Assembly (NCBI GenBank): GCA_963813345.1
Contig: CAWEYR010000003.1
Location: 1 to 64,000, forward strand
Source: CAWDDA01 sp963813345
GTDB taxonomy: Bacteria; Acidobacteriota; Blastocatellia; RBC074
Length of the DNA stretch: 64,000 bases
Reading direction: 5' to 3'
Positions 40,704-52,101 of the stretch are shown one piece after another. The notes under the pieces are model-generated. The model searched no databases. It was not told the origin of the DNA and saw only the letters and a list, made by a program, of their open reading frames with translations. The stretch's first letter is position 1. Every line of letters begins with the position of its first letter. Made by a program: the position numbers and the translations under genes.

Positions 40704-43700
40704 CTAGAACTGGAACCTCGCGGCCAGCTGCACCTGCCGCTCGCGGAAGAGCGTGCCACCCGCCGCTGTAACTGTGTTGAACGGTGTGTTGTAGTTCAGT
40801 GTGTTGTTCGTGGTGTTGAGGTTGTAGAACGTGTTGTTGACCTGCGTCACCTGCGTCCGGTTGAAGAGATTGAATGCTTCACCGAGAATCTCGATATTCA
40901 AATCTTCGGTAATGTGGAAGCGTCGCGAGATACGCAGATCAACGTTCCAGAGCTCAGGCTCACGGAAGGAGTTTCGTTCAACGAGTGGGAAGCGGTTCGC
41001 TCCGCCTGAACGGTTGAGGCTTCCTGCACCACCCGCTGCTTCCCGAGACGAAAGCACTGAACGGTCGTCCGGTGTAGTACTGGACGATTGGTGCAATCGA
41101 CCAGCCGTCCACGAGTGCATCGACGAAATTGTTGTTCTACAGCAAATCGTGGAGCAACAACTGCGCTGACTACGAACTTGTGACGAACGTCAAAGTTCGA
41201 TGTTCCGATCTCAAGGTCCTTATCGAACACATTGAACGGAACGTTGTTTGTCGTGAAGGTCTGGGACGTCTGATTGTTGTCGGTTGCCTTTGACAAGCGT
41301 ATAGCTGGCGATGAACTGCAATCCGTTGCTGAATCTCCGGTTGGCCTGAAGGACAAGAGCGTTGTACTGAGACTTGACACTACTCTGGATCTCGGTGATC
41401 TGAGCGAAGCCGGGGATGCGACGTGCCGTCGGGAAGAGCGGGATCGTAACCGTTTGACCGGCATAAGGACCACCAATCACAGGAAAACTTCGTGACTCAG
41501 TCGGAACTCCAAGATTCCGGTCGACGAAAGTCGGCAGGTTCGTCCCAAGGCTGAACAGATAGGAAGCCGAAACCGTGGTGTTCCGCATGATTTGCCGCTC
41601 GAAGATGAGGTCGGCCTGGTGGATCGCCGGATTCCCGAAATTCGGTGCGAAGAACTGGATCGCTCCCTGCGTGGCTGGTGCTGAGGCCAGAACGTTCGGG
41701 AAGATCGGCGAGGTAGCAAGAGCTGGAGCCAGGCTTACCTGAGTTTGCCCGCCTTGCGCTCCAGTGTTGACCAGTGCATTCGAGATCGTCGAATTGATGA
41801 TGCGCCCGTAATAGAGACCGTAGCCTCCACGCACCGAGGTCTTGCCATCTCCAGTCAGATCGACCGCAAAGCCGAACCGCGGACCAAAGTTATTCTTGTC
41901 ATTTGGCAGTTGCGATGTCACTCCATTCAGAGACAGTCCAGTAACCGGATCGACGGTCGTGTCGGGATTTGGATTCACTGCGTCAGGAAGAACCTGATAC
42001 TCGTAGCGGAGCCCAAAGCTGAAGGTCACCCTCGGGACGAATTTCCAGTCGAGTTGAGCATAAGCATTGAAATCAGTCGTGCTTAGCTCTGAAGCAGTTG
42101 GCCCGAAACCCTGTGTGTAATTGCTCGTGTAGCACTTACCCCTGGTGCGAGAGCTCAGTACGCATGGAACTGTCGCAGGGAGTCCAGACCTGAAATTGAC
42201 ATAGTCAATGATGAAGTCATTGATGTTGTTGTATCCATACCCGCCGCTTTCCAGGCGCAGGTTGTCGAGAACGTCTGTGACTTTGTTGACGTCGACGCCG
42301 AATTTGAACGTATAGGCTCCCTTTGAATACGTAACGTTGTCAGTGAACTGCCACCTGGTCTCTTCAGGATAGGCGGGCCGCTCGAGAAAATTGGGCTTGC
42401 CGAAAGTCAGTCCGTTCTGGAGGAAGACCTCCGGTGAGGTGCCTCTCAGCGCGGTTGTCGGCTCGCCAGGTGCCGGCGGCTGGCTGATCTGAAACTCAAA
42501 ATCGCGCGCGTACTGGACGCGGAATTCATTCAAGAGCGTCGGAGTGATCGTCGATTGAAGGCGTAAGGTTCCCCAGTCAATCTTGACGAAATCGTCGCCA
42601 AAGCTCGCTACACCAAGAGTATTTGTCGGCTGCGTCTGAACGCCAGCGGGCGAATCCCAGCGGAGCCGGTTGTATGTAAACGAGAGCAGATTCCGGCTGT
42701 TTATGTGGAAGTCGATCTTCGGGAGGAACAGCGTCTGGTCGCCCTTGCGTGGAACGGGCCCTGACAACGAATTGAGGAACGCGACTGTCGAATCGATTTG
42801 CGCATCCGTAAGGTTGCGTGTTGGAGCCTTAAGCAGCGTCCGGTCGACCGTGTTCAAATAGCCCGGTTGGCTGAAGATCGCCAGGCCCGGGAAATTGCGC
42901 TTCTGCTGGTCATAACTGAAGAAAAAGAAGAGCCGGTCCTTGATGATCGGTCCACCGATCGTCCCTCCGAATTGATGGCGCACGTCTTCCGGTTTGATAC
43001 CGACCGTTGTCGCCGTTCCGCCAGAAAGAATCGACTGGAACGCCAGCGGGTTCCTTGCACCCCAGCTGTTGTTTCGTTGGTAGTAGAAAGCATCGCCGTG
43101 AAACTCGTTTGTCCCGCTCTTGGTGACCGCGTTGACCACGCCACCAGCGGCTCGGCCATATTCAGCAGAATAGTTCGAGGTATTGACCTGAAACTCGCGA
43201 ATCGACGACTGACTGATCGAATAGCTGATTCGCGTCCGGCCACGCTCTTCAGAGAAGAAGGCCTGGTTGTTGTCACCACCATCAACAGTGTTGTTGTTGA
43301 GCAACCCGGATATCCCGCGAAAACTGATCAGTCCGAAGTTTCCGTCTGCGGCTGACCCGGGAGTGAGCAAAGCGAAATTTGACCAGCGCCGGCCATTGAT
43401 AGGCAGCTCGTTGATCGCGGTCTGATTGATATTGCTCGCGAATTCCTTTGACTCGGTGTTGACTACCTGAGCGTCAGCGATGATTTCAACCGTCGCTGCG
43501 GCAGCGCCGATCCTGAGCGCGGCATTGACGTCGGTCAGCCTGCCAACCTCGACAGTTATCTCGCTCTGCTTGTAGTCAGCGAAACCTGACGCACTGACGC
43601 TGACGCTGTAAGTGCCAGGCTGAAGGTTCGCAAAACGAAACCGGCCGTCTTCTCCAGTGACAACCGTTTCCTCTTTGTTCGTTCCCTGACTCCGAAGAGT

Positions 43701-43862
43701 AACCGTCGCGCTGGGTATCGCAGCATTCGAAGGATCGGTAACGGTGCCCCCAATCGCTCCGGTTACGGCTGACTGTGCGAGCGCGCTGCCTGCACCACTG
43801 AGGATGACAGCCAGACAAAATGCTGTCATGAGCAACATACGAGTCGAGATACTTCTCAACAT
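40704..43862 (-). pseudogene. Oar-type TonB-dependent receptor, about three frame breaks in the last quarter
   Basis: Fourth Oar-type receptor, about 1050 residues. MLRSISTRMLLMTAFCLAVI begins a signal peptide, then GAIGGTVTDPSNAAIPSATV, the plug motif SNYSAEYGRAAGGVVNAVTK and a barrel ending ERQVQLAARFQF. I chose ATG 43862; the longer frame upstream is not family-like. The frame is continuous to about 41280, then changes near 41280, 41140 and 41090 before the intact end, so the C-terminal strands are read only after correction. Confidence 0.83.
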
Positions 43863-44258
43863 TTTCTTCTTTCGCCTCACTTCTTTGAAACTGTTGGTGT
43901 CTTGATCATTTTCCCGGGGACGTAGTTCGGAACATTCTCCAGATATGCCCACGAGCTCATATCTGAAACGCTCAATACGGTTTTCATCCCTGCTGTTGCC
44001 GCCTTGAGGTCGGAATCTAGTGCGCCTCTTAACCGGGCGCTTGACGGCTTATTCCAAGCGAAGAACCTGCGACAGCCCCTTACTTTTCTTTGCCGAGAGT
44101 CTGAATAGACCTTGTTCGAACCCCTTGAATTAAGTTCACAAGGTTAGTCCAGACTCCTCGTCAAATCAAGTTAAGTTGATATGAAGACGGTTTCGTGTAA
44201 TCCAAAAACCTCGATTCCACCACTATTGTATGTGAAACCGAGGGAGGCTAAGCTACGT
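43863..44258. other. 396-base divergent intergenic region, no recognised element
   Basis: The gap between the fourth receptor (minus) and the coiled-coil protein (plus) must hold both promoters. AGGGAGG at 44241-44247 is a ribosome site for the plus-strand gene. I see no long inverted repeat and no convincing promoter boxes. Confidence 0.5.
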
Positions 44259-45050
44259 ATGAATAGACTTATGAGAGTTGTCCCGAAAGTTCTGGTGGTT
44301 TTAGTTGTCATCGCTCTGTTCGCGGTGTGTGCAGACGGACAAAGCCGCCGCCAGAAGCCTGTTCCGGCGCCAAAAACAGCACAGCCTGCTCTCTCGGATC
44401 AGGCAACTGAGGCGCGGACGAATCTCATTGCTGCTACAACGAGTTACAAGCAAAGTCTTGAGACAGTACTTGAACTCCAGCGCAAGAATGAATCTGTCGC
44501 TGAGAATAACTTAACCAGACAGAAAGAAATGTTTGCTGCCGGGATCGTCTCGCGTCTCGAGGTTGAGAAGAGCGAGCAGTCTCTTCTCGAGCTTCGTGCA
44601 CGATCTGCCGATGTCTACAAGCAGATCGAAGGTGCCGATCACCTCATTACGGAAGTTGCTGCGGAAGAGCAACTGGCAAAGGCAAGGAAGAACTCTTCCT
44701 CGACAGTGACTTCACAGCAACGTGGGCTTGTGCTTGTCAGGTATGCGGGAACTTCGCCGTGGTCGCTAAATGACTACGCGGGACTTGATCAGTTTTTCAG
44801 AAACAAGTTCGCTCGATCGATGCCGGTCAGCGCCTATGGGCAAACAGATGTCCACGATCGGATGGGCTTTGCTCACCACGGCGCGATCGACGTTGCACTT
44901 CACCCGGATAGCGTCGAAGGCCGCGCTCTGATGGCGCATCTGCAGTCGTTGGGGATTCCTTTCCTGGCCTTTCGCGCGGCTGTAGCCGGATCTGCCACCG
45001 GTGCTCACATTCACATCGGTCCTCCTTCACATCGTGTTGGATCTCGCTAG
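44259..45050 (+). CDS. Exported protein with coiled coil and M15-like C-terminal domain
   Basis: About 263 residues from ATG 44259, behind AGGGAGG. Signal or anchor segment (VLVVLVVIALFAVCADG), a charged coiled coil (about 45-140, like the hairpins of outer-membrane efflux proteins: LELQRKNESVAENNLTRQ), then a C-terminal part with GFAHHGAIDVALHPDSVEGR and SATGAHIHIGPPSHR. The spaced His/Asp/His pattern suggests a metal peptidase of the M15/hedgehog-like type; this is not certain. It lies upstream of the ferric-reductase genes. Confidence 0.6.
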   Translation: MNRLMRVVPKVLVVLVVIALFAVCADGQSRRQKPVPAPKTAQPALSDQATEARTNLIAATTSYKQSLETVLELQRKNESVAENNLTRQKEMFAAGIVSRLEVEKSEQSLLELRARSADVYKQIEGADHLITEVAAEEQLAKARKNSSSTVTSQQRGLVLVRYAGTSPWSLNDYAGLDQFFRNKFARSMPVSAYGQTDVHDRMGFAHHGAIDVALHPDSVEGRALMAHLQSLGIPFLAFRAAVAGSATGAHIHIGPPSHRVGSR

Positions 45051-45058
45051 ATCAGTTT

Positions 45059-45105
45059 GAGTTCACACTTTAGTCTGCACCCGAGCAAGCTAAAAGCTTG
45101 AACTC
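45059..45105. repeat. AGTTCAAGCTT-family inverted repeat
   Basis: GAGTTCACACTTTAGTCTGC and GCAAGCTAAAAGCTTGAACTC pair imperfectly. This is an eroded copy of the element at 55089 and of the middle hairpin at 34713. Confidence 0.65.
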
Positions 45106-45131
45106 GAACCCGAATTCGATACTCTAAGGAC

Positions 45132-45350
45132 ATGCGAGCGATCTCGATAGCGAACTGGATGCTCACAGGTGTCTCTATCTACCTGGCGCTCGGTCTTGTC
45201 TTTGCTGCTCTCTTTCTCATCTTTGGCATAAGGAAGGTGGACGCCGCATCGATCGGGGCGCCGGTTTCCTTCAAGCTCGTAATCCTTCCCGGCGTAGTAG
45301 TGCTGTGGCCTTTCCTGCTGATCAAATGGTTGTTCAGGAGGCAAAAGTGA
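45132..45350 (+). CDS. Small two-span membrane protein
   Basis: 72 residues with two hydrophobic segments (GVSIYLALGLVFAALFLIFG and LVILPGVVVLWPFLLIKWLF) and a basic end (FRRQK). Its stop overlaps the GTG of the next gene by four bases (GTGA at 45347), so it belongs to the ferric-reductase operon and may be a helper subunit. No family name is assigned. Confidence 0.68.
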   Translation: MRAISIANWMLTGVSIYLALGLVFAALFLIFGIRKVDAASIGAPVSFKLVILPGVVVLWPFLLIKWLFRRQK

Positions 45351-45767
45351 TTCGAGGTTTGCGGGTTGCGCACAGGTTCATTTTTGTTTTGCTGGCGCTT
45401 GCTCTGGCTGCGTTATTGATCGCCGGACTTCGCGCACGCAGGATTCCAGCCTCCGGCTCCATCCGGAACAGCCAACGCGCCTGATACCTCCGGCTTTCGT
45501 TTACTTGAGAAGACGGGTCTGAGCGTGCGCACTTCAGTCGGATCAATCGAGCTTATCCCCGCGCGTCTCACCTCGGTGCCGGATCCACTGTTGTATTGGA
45601 ACCGCACTGACTCGATGAGTGACGGCGCGATGCTCCTCGGCCCGCTTGATGGAATGAGCCTCCGGCGCTTCTCAATACCTGAGAGCGGCTACCTCATTAT
45701 TTATAGCCTTGCCCGCAGAGAAGTCGTAGCTTCGGACCGCATCGAATTGCCGGAGGGCCGCCGGTGA
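45347..45767 (+). CDS. Exported small protein of the ferric-reductase operon (one frameshift)
   Basis: About 139 residues. The signal peptide (FIFVLLALALAALLIAGLRA) precedes a beta-rich domain (SVRTSVGSIELIPARLTSVP; SLRRFSIPESGYLIIYSLAR). The frame moves by one base near 45465, where GTANAPDTSGFRLLEKTG is regained. The GTG start overlaps the preceding gene by four bases, and its stop overlaps the next start (45764) in the same way. Function unknown; possibly a periplasmic partner of the membrane oxidoreductase. Confidence 0.62.
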
Positions 45768-47543
45768 GCCACACCTACAGCGCTATCGCGTGGAATCGCC
45801 AGAAGAAGCTCTACGACCTGGTGGCGCTTGGCGGGATTGGCTTATACCTGTCGATCTTTGTTGTGTTGGGTGTAATTCTTTTTCCACAGGCAACAATCGA
45901 GACGCTGCTTATTCGCGGGTTTGGAACTTGTGCTCTACTTCTTCTGCACTTCGTTCTTGCTATCGGACCCATGACTCGAATCTGGCCAAGCCTGGTGCCT
46001 CTCCTGTACAACCGGCGCCATCTGGGACTGATGACATTTGCAGTCGCACTTGCTCATGGGAGCCTTGCGACTTTCCAGTTTCACGCAAACGGCGACCTGA
46101 ATCCGCTCGTGAGTCTCATAGCAAGCAACACTCGCATCGGAAGTCTGCCTCACTTTCCGTTTGAGTTGTTGGGAGTGGCTGCGCTCTCGATTCTGTTTCT
46201 GATGGCAGTAACGAGTCACGATTTCTGGCTGGCGAACCTGACTCCACCAGTGTGGAAGGCTCTGCATATGCTGGTCTATGTGGCTTACTTCCTGATCGTG
46301 GCTCATGTCGTGCTCGGTGTTCTTCAGTCAGAAACAAATCCGCTGCTGACATCCATCCTCGTCCTTGGAATCATCATTCTTCTGTCGCTTCACCTCTTCT
46401 CAGGGTTTCGCGAGCGGCGTCTGGATCGCGAGATCAGCAGAGGTGAGATGGTGGACGTTTGTGGGGTCAATGAAATTGACAACAACCGGGCAAGGATCGT
46501 TTGCGCGGGCGGTGAAAGAGTTGCCATCTTCAAGTACGATGGCTTGATCTCGGCCATCTCGAATGTGTGCTGGCACCAGAATGGTCCACTCGGTGAAGGC
46601 CGCATAGTTGATGGATGCGTGACGTGCCCGTGGCACGGGTATCAGTATCTGCCGCAGACCGGCGCTGCGCCGACGCCCTACACGGACAAGGTGGCGACAT
46701 ACCGAACCAGTGTCAAAAACGGGCGAGTGCTGCTCGATCCGAGAGCTTTGCCGGCTGGAACGCGAGTCGAACCGTCACGTATCAGATCTCGAAGCATGAA
46801 GAGCGACGACTTTTACAACGGAAATGAGCCAGTTGCACCTCGACGCATTGCGAAGAATGTTCGCATTGCCGTTCTGGTGTTCCTTGTTCTGGCGGCAATC
46901 ATATCGGTTGTGCTCGCCGCGGCGCAGCGTGGCTTTGAATCGAGCCAATCCGAGTACGGAAAGAAGCGAGAGTTCGAGGGCGTAATCTCGCTACGTCCAT
47001 TTCCAAGATTGCTGGTCACCCGGCCGGGTAGCTCGACGTCCTATTCCCGGTACACTCTTGTTGGCACCGGGGAAGCGTGGTGCGAACGACCTCGTGCGCG
47101 AATTCGATGGCCGACTCGTGCGATTGAGCGGCACTTTGATATATCGCGACGACGTGACTATGGTCGAATTTGAGCCGGACAGCATTGTTGTTCTTCCCTC
47201 ATCCGAACGACCCTCTGGAACTCCTGAGTGGATAAGCGAAGTAACACTAGTCGGTGAAATTGTGGACAGTAAGTGTTACCTCGGCGCGATGAACCCGGGT
47301 CATACAAAAGTGCATCGCGATTGTGCCGTCCGGTGCATCAGCGGAGGTGTTCCGCCGATGTTTGTCGCGACTGATAGTGAAGGGAAGACCTCGATGTACT
47401 GGCTGGTCAAAGAGAGCGGCCGCCCGATTGGGACAGAGGTTCTCGACAAGGTCGCCGAGACGATCGAGATTACGGGCGAAACAAGGAAAGAAGGTGACCA
47501 GCTGTTTCTGAGAGCGGATCCATCGACCTACAGACGGAAGTGA
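45764..47543 (+). CDS. Ferric-reductase-like membrane protein fused to Rieske domain and a Cys-rich C-terminal domain (one frameshift)
   Basis: About 592 residues after correction. N-terminal heme-binding membrane domain of ferric-reductase type with His in LLHFVLAIGP, LYNRRHLGLMTFAVALAHG and KALHMLVYVAYFLIVAHVVL; then a Rieske domain (about 230-330) whose cluster ligands are CWHQNG and CPWHGYQY, the first box lacking the usual CPHxG form. A second membrane segment (VRIAVLVFLVLAAIISVVLA) and a C-terminal domain with KCYLGAMNPGHTKVHRDCAVRCISGG end it. A shift near 47070 is required to join the last part. Electron transfer across the membrane is inferred; the donor and acceptor are unknown. Confidence 0.75.
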
Positions 47544-47544
47544 T

Positions 47545-47585
47545 CAGGCTACGTCGTACGCGCCTTCAGGCGGAATCGTAGCCAT
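47545..47585. repeat. Relic of the GTACGTTGTACC element
   Basis: GGCTACGTCGTACGCGCCTT followed by CAGGCGGAATCGTAGCCATCG matches one arm of the elements at 19308, 39274 and 58471 with several changes; no complementary arm is seen. It follows the Rieske gene by 2 bases. Confidence 0.6.
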
Positions 47586-47659
47586 CGTCAAGACTTGCTC
47601 AGACATGTCACGAAGTCCTAAGTCGGCTCTAACACAGGCAGCCCGTACAGACGTCCCAC

Positions 47660-48923
47660 CTAGAGTCTTCTCGGCGGCATGATAACGTTTGCCATGAAGG
47701 TGCCTGCCACAAGGGCAACTGCGCTGAGAATCATTTTGAACGCAGTTTCGACACCGACCACGACCTCATTGTCGAGCAGTGAAGTAAAGCTGCGAAAGCC
47801 GACACTTCCGGGCACGAGCAGCAGGAGACCTGGAACCCACGTAGTAACCGACGGCCTGTTGAAAGTGCGTGCGAAGACGTTGCTCGCAATTCCTACCGTC
47901 AGTGCTCCAAGAAAGGCGCCGATCTGCGGCGTAAGAAGGTAGGAACCGAGGCGGCTGCCGGCGATTGCTAATCCTCCGGTAATCAGAATCCAGATCGCGT
48001 CGCGCGCATGGGCGCGGAGTCGCACAGTGAGCGCGAGCGGCATGACCACGAGTGGCACGAGCTGTACCCACGCGGGCAAGGTGTGGGCCTTTTCGACGGG
48101 TAATCGCTCGATTCCAAGAACCGCCATGATAATTGCTGTACCGAGCGCCACACCAAAGATCAGCTCAAGAAAAACGACGAAGGCTCCACTCATGCGCGCG
48201 GTGCCAGAAGCCAGATGCTGAGTCGAAAGCTCCGCCAGTGCCACCGTCAGGGTGAATCCGGGAAGAAGCGCGATTATTCCAGCCAGTGTCGCGGTTGGGA
48301 CCGAATAGGCACCGACCAGCTGAGTGGCCCCCGTCGCGATCATCGCTGCGAGGAGTGCTGCGACAGCTGTAAAGACACGTCCAAACCTTTTTGACCTGTG
48401 AGCGATCACCGATAGCAGGCCAGTGATCAACCCGATCACGGACGCGATGCCAAGCTCCTCTATGCCGCCTCCAAGCAGCAGCGCTGAGGCCGCAGAGATC
48501 ACACCAAACGAGAGAACGTTCGCAACGGTTCCGTAACGCACCTCGGCGATACTTATCTTGTCGAGCCTTGCGCTCCCTTCGCGTGGAGACAAACCGTGGT
48601 GCAATACGTCACGCACCACATCATCCACATCCGAGAGCTTTCCGAGATTTACCTCTCCCGGATTCACCCGAATCATGAACGTGCGCTGAACTTGTTGTGA
48701 ACCAAATGAAACGAAGATCGAGGTTGGTTGCGAAAAGACCTGAGCTTCGAGCCCAATCTTTTCGCGCTACATGGCAAAGTACATCCTCGAGCCGATGCGC
48801 TGCAGAACCGTATTGATGAAGAGCGCGTCCAAGCTTGAGAACGAAGTCAACGGCCTCGAGATCGCCGATTTGCGATTCTGACCCGCTTCGGCTCACCGGT
48901 ACTTGTTCCAGTTGTTCTGCCAA
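47660..48923 (-). CDS. Threonine/serine exporter family (ThrE-type) membrane protein (frameshift)
   Basis: About 420 residues. The N-terminal soluble part (VDFVLKLGRALHQYGSAAHRLEDVL) is typical of the ThrE/DUF1212 family, and about ten membrane segments follow (VISAASALLLGGGIEELGIA; VAALLAAMIATGATQLVGAY; LAGIIALLPGFTLTVALAEL; VVGVETAFKMILSAVALVAG). The frame moves near 48775, between LCHVAR and QVFSQPTSIFVSFGSQQVQ. It probably exports amino acids or other small metabolites; the substrate is not certain. The MFS transporter gene lies 6 bases upstream on the same strand. Confidence 0.8.
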
Positions 48924-48929
48924 TCGAGT

Positions 48930-50133
48930 TCACGCTTCGCTTGCGCGTTCGTAGAGGGGTTGATCGGTGATCGCGATTCCGATCGCGATCACGAAGAGGG
49001 TTCCGCCGATCCAACCAAGCCAGGTCGGATGCAGCCCGCCAATCACCCAACCACCAAGGATCGGTGATACGATTCGCGAAAAGCTGTCTATCGAAGATGT
49101 CGCACCAAGCACGCCTCCTCGCCTGTCAGGAGGCGCTGCCTGTGTGATCATGCTCGTCAACGAAGGTCTGACAATGCTGTTTCCGAGTGAAAAGAAGACG
49201 GCTACGAACGCCAGCTTCCACCAAACGTCCACCCACACGATCCAGTAGAGTCCGATCGCACTTGCGACCAGGCCGAGGATCATTGTCCGGCGTTCTCCAA
49301 GATGCTTTACGGCGGGTCCTACCAGCCCTCCCTGCCAGATCACTCCGAGCAGACCGACAAAGGCCAGAAAATATCCGGTCTGCTCAGCCGTGAACTTCAG
49401 CTGGTAATCGGCATAGAGCGCAAACATCGAGACATAGAGTGAAAATGGCAGCGTGAAAAAGAGAAACACAAACAACAATCGCCGCAAGCCCGAGATCGAA
49501 AGATAGTCAAAGACGCGACCGTAGGCTGCGACTCCCGTTTTGCGGCCTGTCTCAGCCGCAGAGCGTCGCGTCTGAGTCTCAGGAAGCAGGAAATACGTCG
49601 CCAGAATACTCGAGAACGAGATCAGCTGCACCGGCGTAGGCCGGCACGTCGTACCCAAATCGTGAAAGAAATCCTCCCAATGCCGGTCCCATTAGAAAGC
49701 CGAGACCGAACGAAACGCCGATGATCATTCCAAAACTCTTCGCACGCTCTTCGGGCCTGGTAACGTCGCTGATGTAGGCCTGGGCTATCGTCAGATTCCC
49801 GCCCGAAAACCCGTCGACGATTCGAGCCACAAAAAGCCAGACGAGAGGATTCGGCAAAAAGATCGCGGCACCCATCAGAATGAAACCGAGACACGAGCCG
49901 ATCTGGCTGTAGAGCAGAAGCGGCCGGCGACCAAATCGATCGCTTAAATCGCCGAGGATCGGCGCAGCAATGAACTGACAGATCGAATACGACGCCACCA
50001 GGTATCCGATCGTCTGGGGAGCTGCTTCAAAGCTGGTCGCGTAGTACGGAAGGAGCGGAAGGATTATGCTGAAACCCAGGAGATCGACGAAAACAACAAC
50101 AAAGATGGGAATCAGGCTTTTGTTTGCAAACAT
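48930..50133 (-). CDS. MFS transporter, TetA-like multidrug/solute type (one frameshift)
   Basis: About 400 residues with 12 membrane segments after correction. N-terminal LLGFSIILPLLPYYATSFEA, motif A-like GDLSDRFGRRPLLL in the second loop, and GGVLGATSSIDSFSRIVSPI in the C-terminal half place it in the MFS with TetA-type sequence. A one-base shift near 49630 joins PAYAGA to VQLISFSSILATYFLLPE. It likely exports small molecules. The downstream ThrE-type gene starts 6 bases after its stop. Confidence 0.85.
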
Positions 50134-50148
50134 GCGATATGGAAAAGA

Positions 50149-50511
50149 CTACTTCTTGACCCACGGTTGCGCTGTCAGCCCCTGCACACGACCCTCGCAT
50201 TGGTCCTCTACTTTTGTGAAGCTAAGACTCTTCCCGTCATAGGTCCACTTGTACTTTCCGACCTGCCCTACGCATGCAAAATCGCCTTCCTTATCCGTAA
50301 ACGTAATCTGATCCTTTTCCACGGAATACGTGCCCTTTACGACAACTTTCCCTTCTGTGCTCACCGTGTGAACACCATCGGTGGCGAATGTGATTGTGAA
50401 AGCGCCGCCCGCAAACATTCCAGTCGGAAACTTCTCCTGGGCGTTTGCACTCCAGAGGAGCAGGGTGATACCCAGAAAAGCAATCGCAAAACGAGTCAAA
50501 GTTTTCATCAT
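50149..50511 (-). CDS. Small exported lipocalin-like or copper-resistance-like domain protein
   Basis: 120 residues with a signal peptide (LTRFAIAFLGITLLLWSANA) and one beta domain (FTITFATDGVHTVSTEGKVV; GTYSVEKDQITFTDKEGDFA; YKWTYDGKSLSFTKVEDQCE). AAGGAG lies just before ATG 50511. It has two Cys (FACVG and DQCEG) that may form a disulfide. The family is not certain. It lies between the peptidase gene and the MFS gene on the same strand. Confidence 0.65.
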   Translation of the reverse strand: MMKTLTRFAIAFLGITLLLWSANAQEKFPTGMFAGGAFTITFATDGVHTVSTEGKVVVKGTYSVEKDQITFTDKEGDFACVGQVGKYKWTYDGKSLSFTKVEDQCEGRVQGLTAQPWVKK

Positions 50512-50530
50512 ATTTCTCCTTTCAACATGG

Positions 50531-51393
50531 TTACTTACTTTCTCTTGAAGCGTCGCACGGGAGTGCGTCCAGCTCAACCAGCAGTGATAGTGCGAGCCGG
50601 TATCCGAGATAGACGCTTGCGGGCTTCACCCTTTTGAGCTGGTCAAAACCTGAATGCAGAATTCGCTCCCATCCGTTATCGAGTCCGCAGATCGTGACGG
50701 CGGGGATTTTCTTCGCAATGAAGGGCAGTGAATCCGCGCCAGCATTCGTGATACGGATTCGGCTGAAGGGCATCTTCATGCGTTCCGCGATCTTCGCCGT
50801 TCTATCTGCCAGAACTGGGCTCGATAGATTATCTGCCACTTGAGGAGCAACCATTCCCAGACTGTCAATGTTTATCATCGCGCAATATTCAAGCACGTCC
50901 TCGTTCGCAATTGTCTTGACCATGCCTCTCGAACCGATCAAACCCTGCTCCTCTTTCCCAAATGCTACCAGGACAAGAGTCTTCTGCATCGGGGCGTCTT
51001 TGAGACTCTTGTAAAGGTGCGCGAGCGCGACGATGCCGGTCCAGTTATCAATCGCTCCGCACCCGTTTATCGACTTGTCGTAGTGTGCGCCTATTACAAT
51101 CGTTCCTGGCCCTTGTCCTTTGATGCGCACGAAAACGTTGTCGGCTCCACCTTGCTTTTCGACCACGATATCCGCCGGTAACGCTCCAGCCTTCTCAAAG
51201 AGGCGCTTCACCGCCGCCAGGCGTTCGGAGTCTTTGCAGTTAACCTGGGAGATGTCTTCTGTGATTGCTTCTTCGCCCGAAACTGGAAGCGCACCTTATC
51301 GTCTACGGCCCGGGTCAGAGCCCTCGGTGCGCAGAAAGCGAGCACCAGGCCGAAACAAACCGCATATGTGATGAAATGTATGCGCTCTTTCAC
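50531..51393 (-). CDS. M28-family zinc aminopeptidase (one frameshift in the N-terminal part)
   Basis: About 288 residues. The GTG at 51393 has GGAGG five bases upstream and begins a signal peptide (ERIHFITYAVCFGLVLAFCA). Two-zinc ligand motifs: GAHYDKS, GCGAIDNWTG, KEEQGLIGSRG, INIDSLG and LHSGFDQ. M28 enzymes remove N-terminal residues from peptides outside the cytoplasm. A shift near 51220-51240 joins the signal part to RLFEKAGALPADIVVEKQ. It is shorter than many M28 enzymes and lacks a PA insert. Confidence 0.85.
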
Positions 51394-51455
51394 GAATCCT
51401 CCACAGAGAGGGTATAGTAAAGTCAAATCAGGAACCAGAGGAGGCTGAAAGAACG

Positions 51456-51992
51456 ATGACAGTTATGACAGATAAAGCGGCAATCAAACCCGCCGTCGAT
51501 GAGTTCGCTGAGTACTACGGGAAATACATTGATCTAGTTCCGAATGGTAGCGTCGTCGACAATCTTCAAAAGCAGATGACCCAGACGCGCGATCTGCTCG
51601 CAAGTTTGACTGAAGAGCAGGGAAACCACCGTTACCAGGATGGCAAATGGAGCATCAAGGAGGTGGTTGGTCACATCATCGATTGTGAGCGCATTTTTGC
51701 CTATCGTGCACTGCGGTTCGCAAGAAACGATCAGACCCCGCTTCCAGGCTTCGACCAGAACGGCTTTGCGGCGAGCGCCGGCTTCGACAGCCGCAAACTA
51801 GCCGATATAGCCGCCGAGTACTCGCACGTCAGACAGGCAAGCCTCGATTTGCTCGAGCACCTGGATGATGCGGCCTGGGAAAGGCGTGGGCAGGCAAACG
51901 AATCGGAAATCAGCGTCCGAGCGATTGCCTGGATCATGAGCGGCCACGAACTGCATCACATCGCAGCGATCAAGTCCATGTATCTTGCATGA
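51456..51992 (+). CDS. DinB-family protein
   Basis: 178-residue four-helix-bundle protein of the DinB/YfiT type, a putative metal-dependent transferase often using bacillithiol-like thiols. The metal His triad is seen as VVGHIIDCER and SGHELHHIAAIK. GAGGAGG upstream supports ATG 51456. The substrate cannot be named. Confidence 0.88.
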   Translation: MTVMTDKAAIKPAVDEFAEYYGKYIDLVPNGSVVDNLQKQMTQTRDLLASLTEEQGNHRYQDGKWSIKEVVGHIIDCERIFAYRALRFARNDQTPLPGFDQNGFAASAGFDSRKLADIAAEYSHVRQASLDLLEHLDDAAWERRGQANESEISVRAIAWIMSGHELHHIAAIKSMYLA

Positions 51993-52006
51993 TTGGAAGG
52001 TGCTCA

Positions 52007-52101
52007 GCGTTCACCGCAGAAGACGATACGCAGAGAGCGCAGAGAACGCAACCGCATGTCTCTGGTCTCTCTGCGCTCTCTGCGTTCTCTGCGGTGAACG
52101 C
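52007..52101. repeat. Inverted repeat of CGCAGAGAA words
   Basis: Left arm GCGTTCACCGCAGA then CGCAGAGAGCGCAGAGAACG pairs with right arm CTCTGCGCTCTCTGCGTTCT and CTGCGGTGAACGC. The words repeat with a period of about 10 bases, so the arms can slip. It lies between the DinB gene and the enoyl-CoA hydratase gene. Confidence 0.8.
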
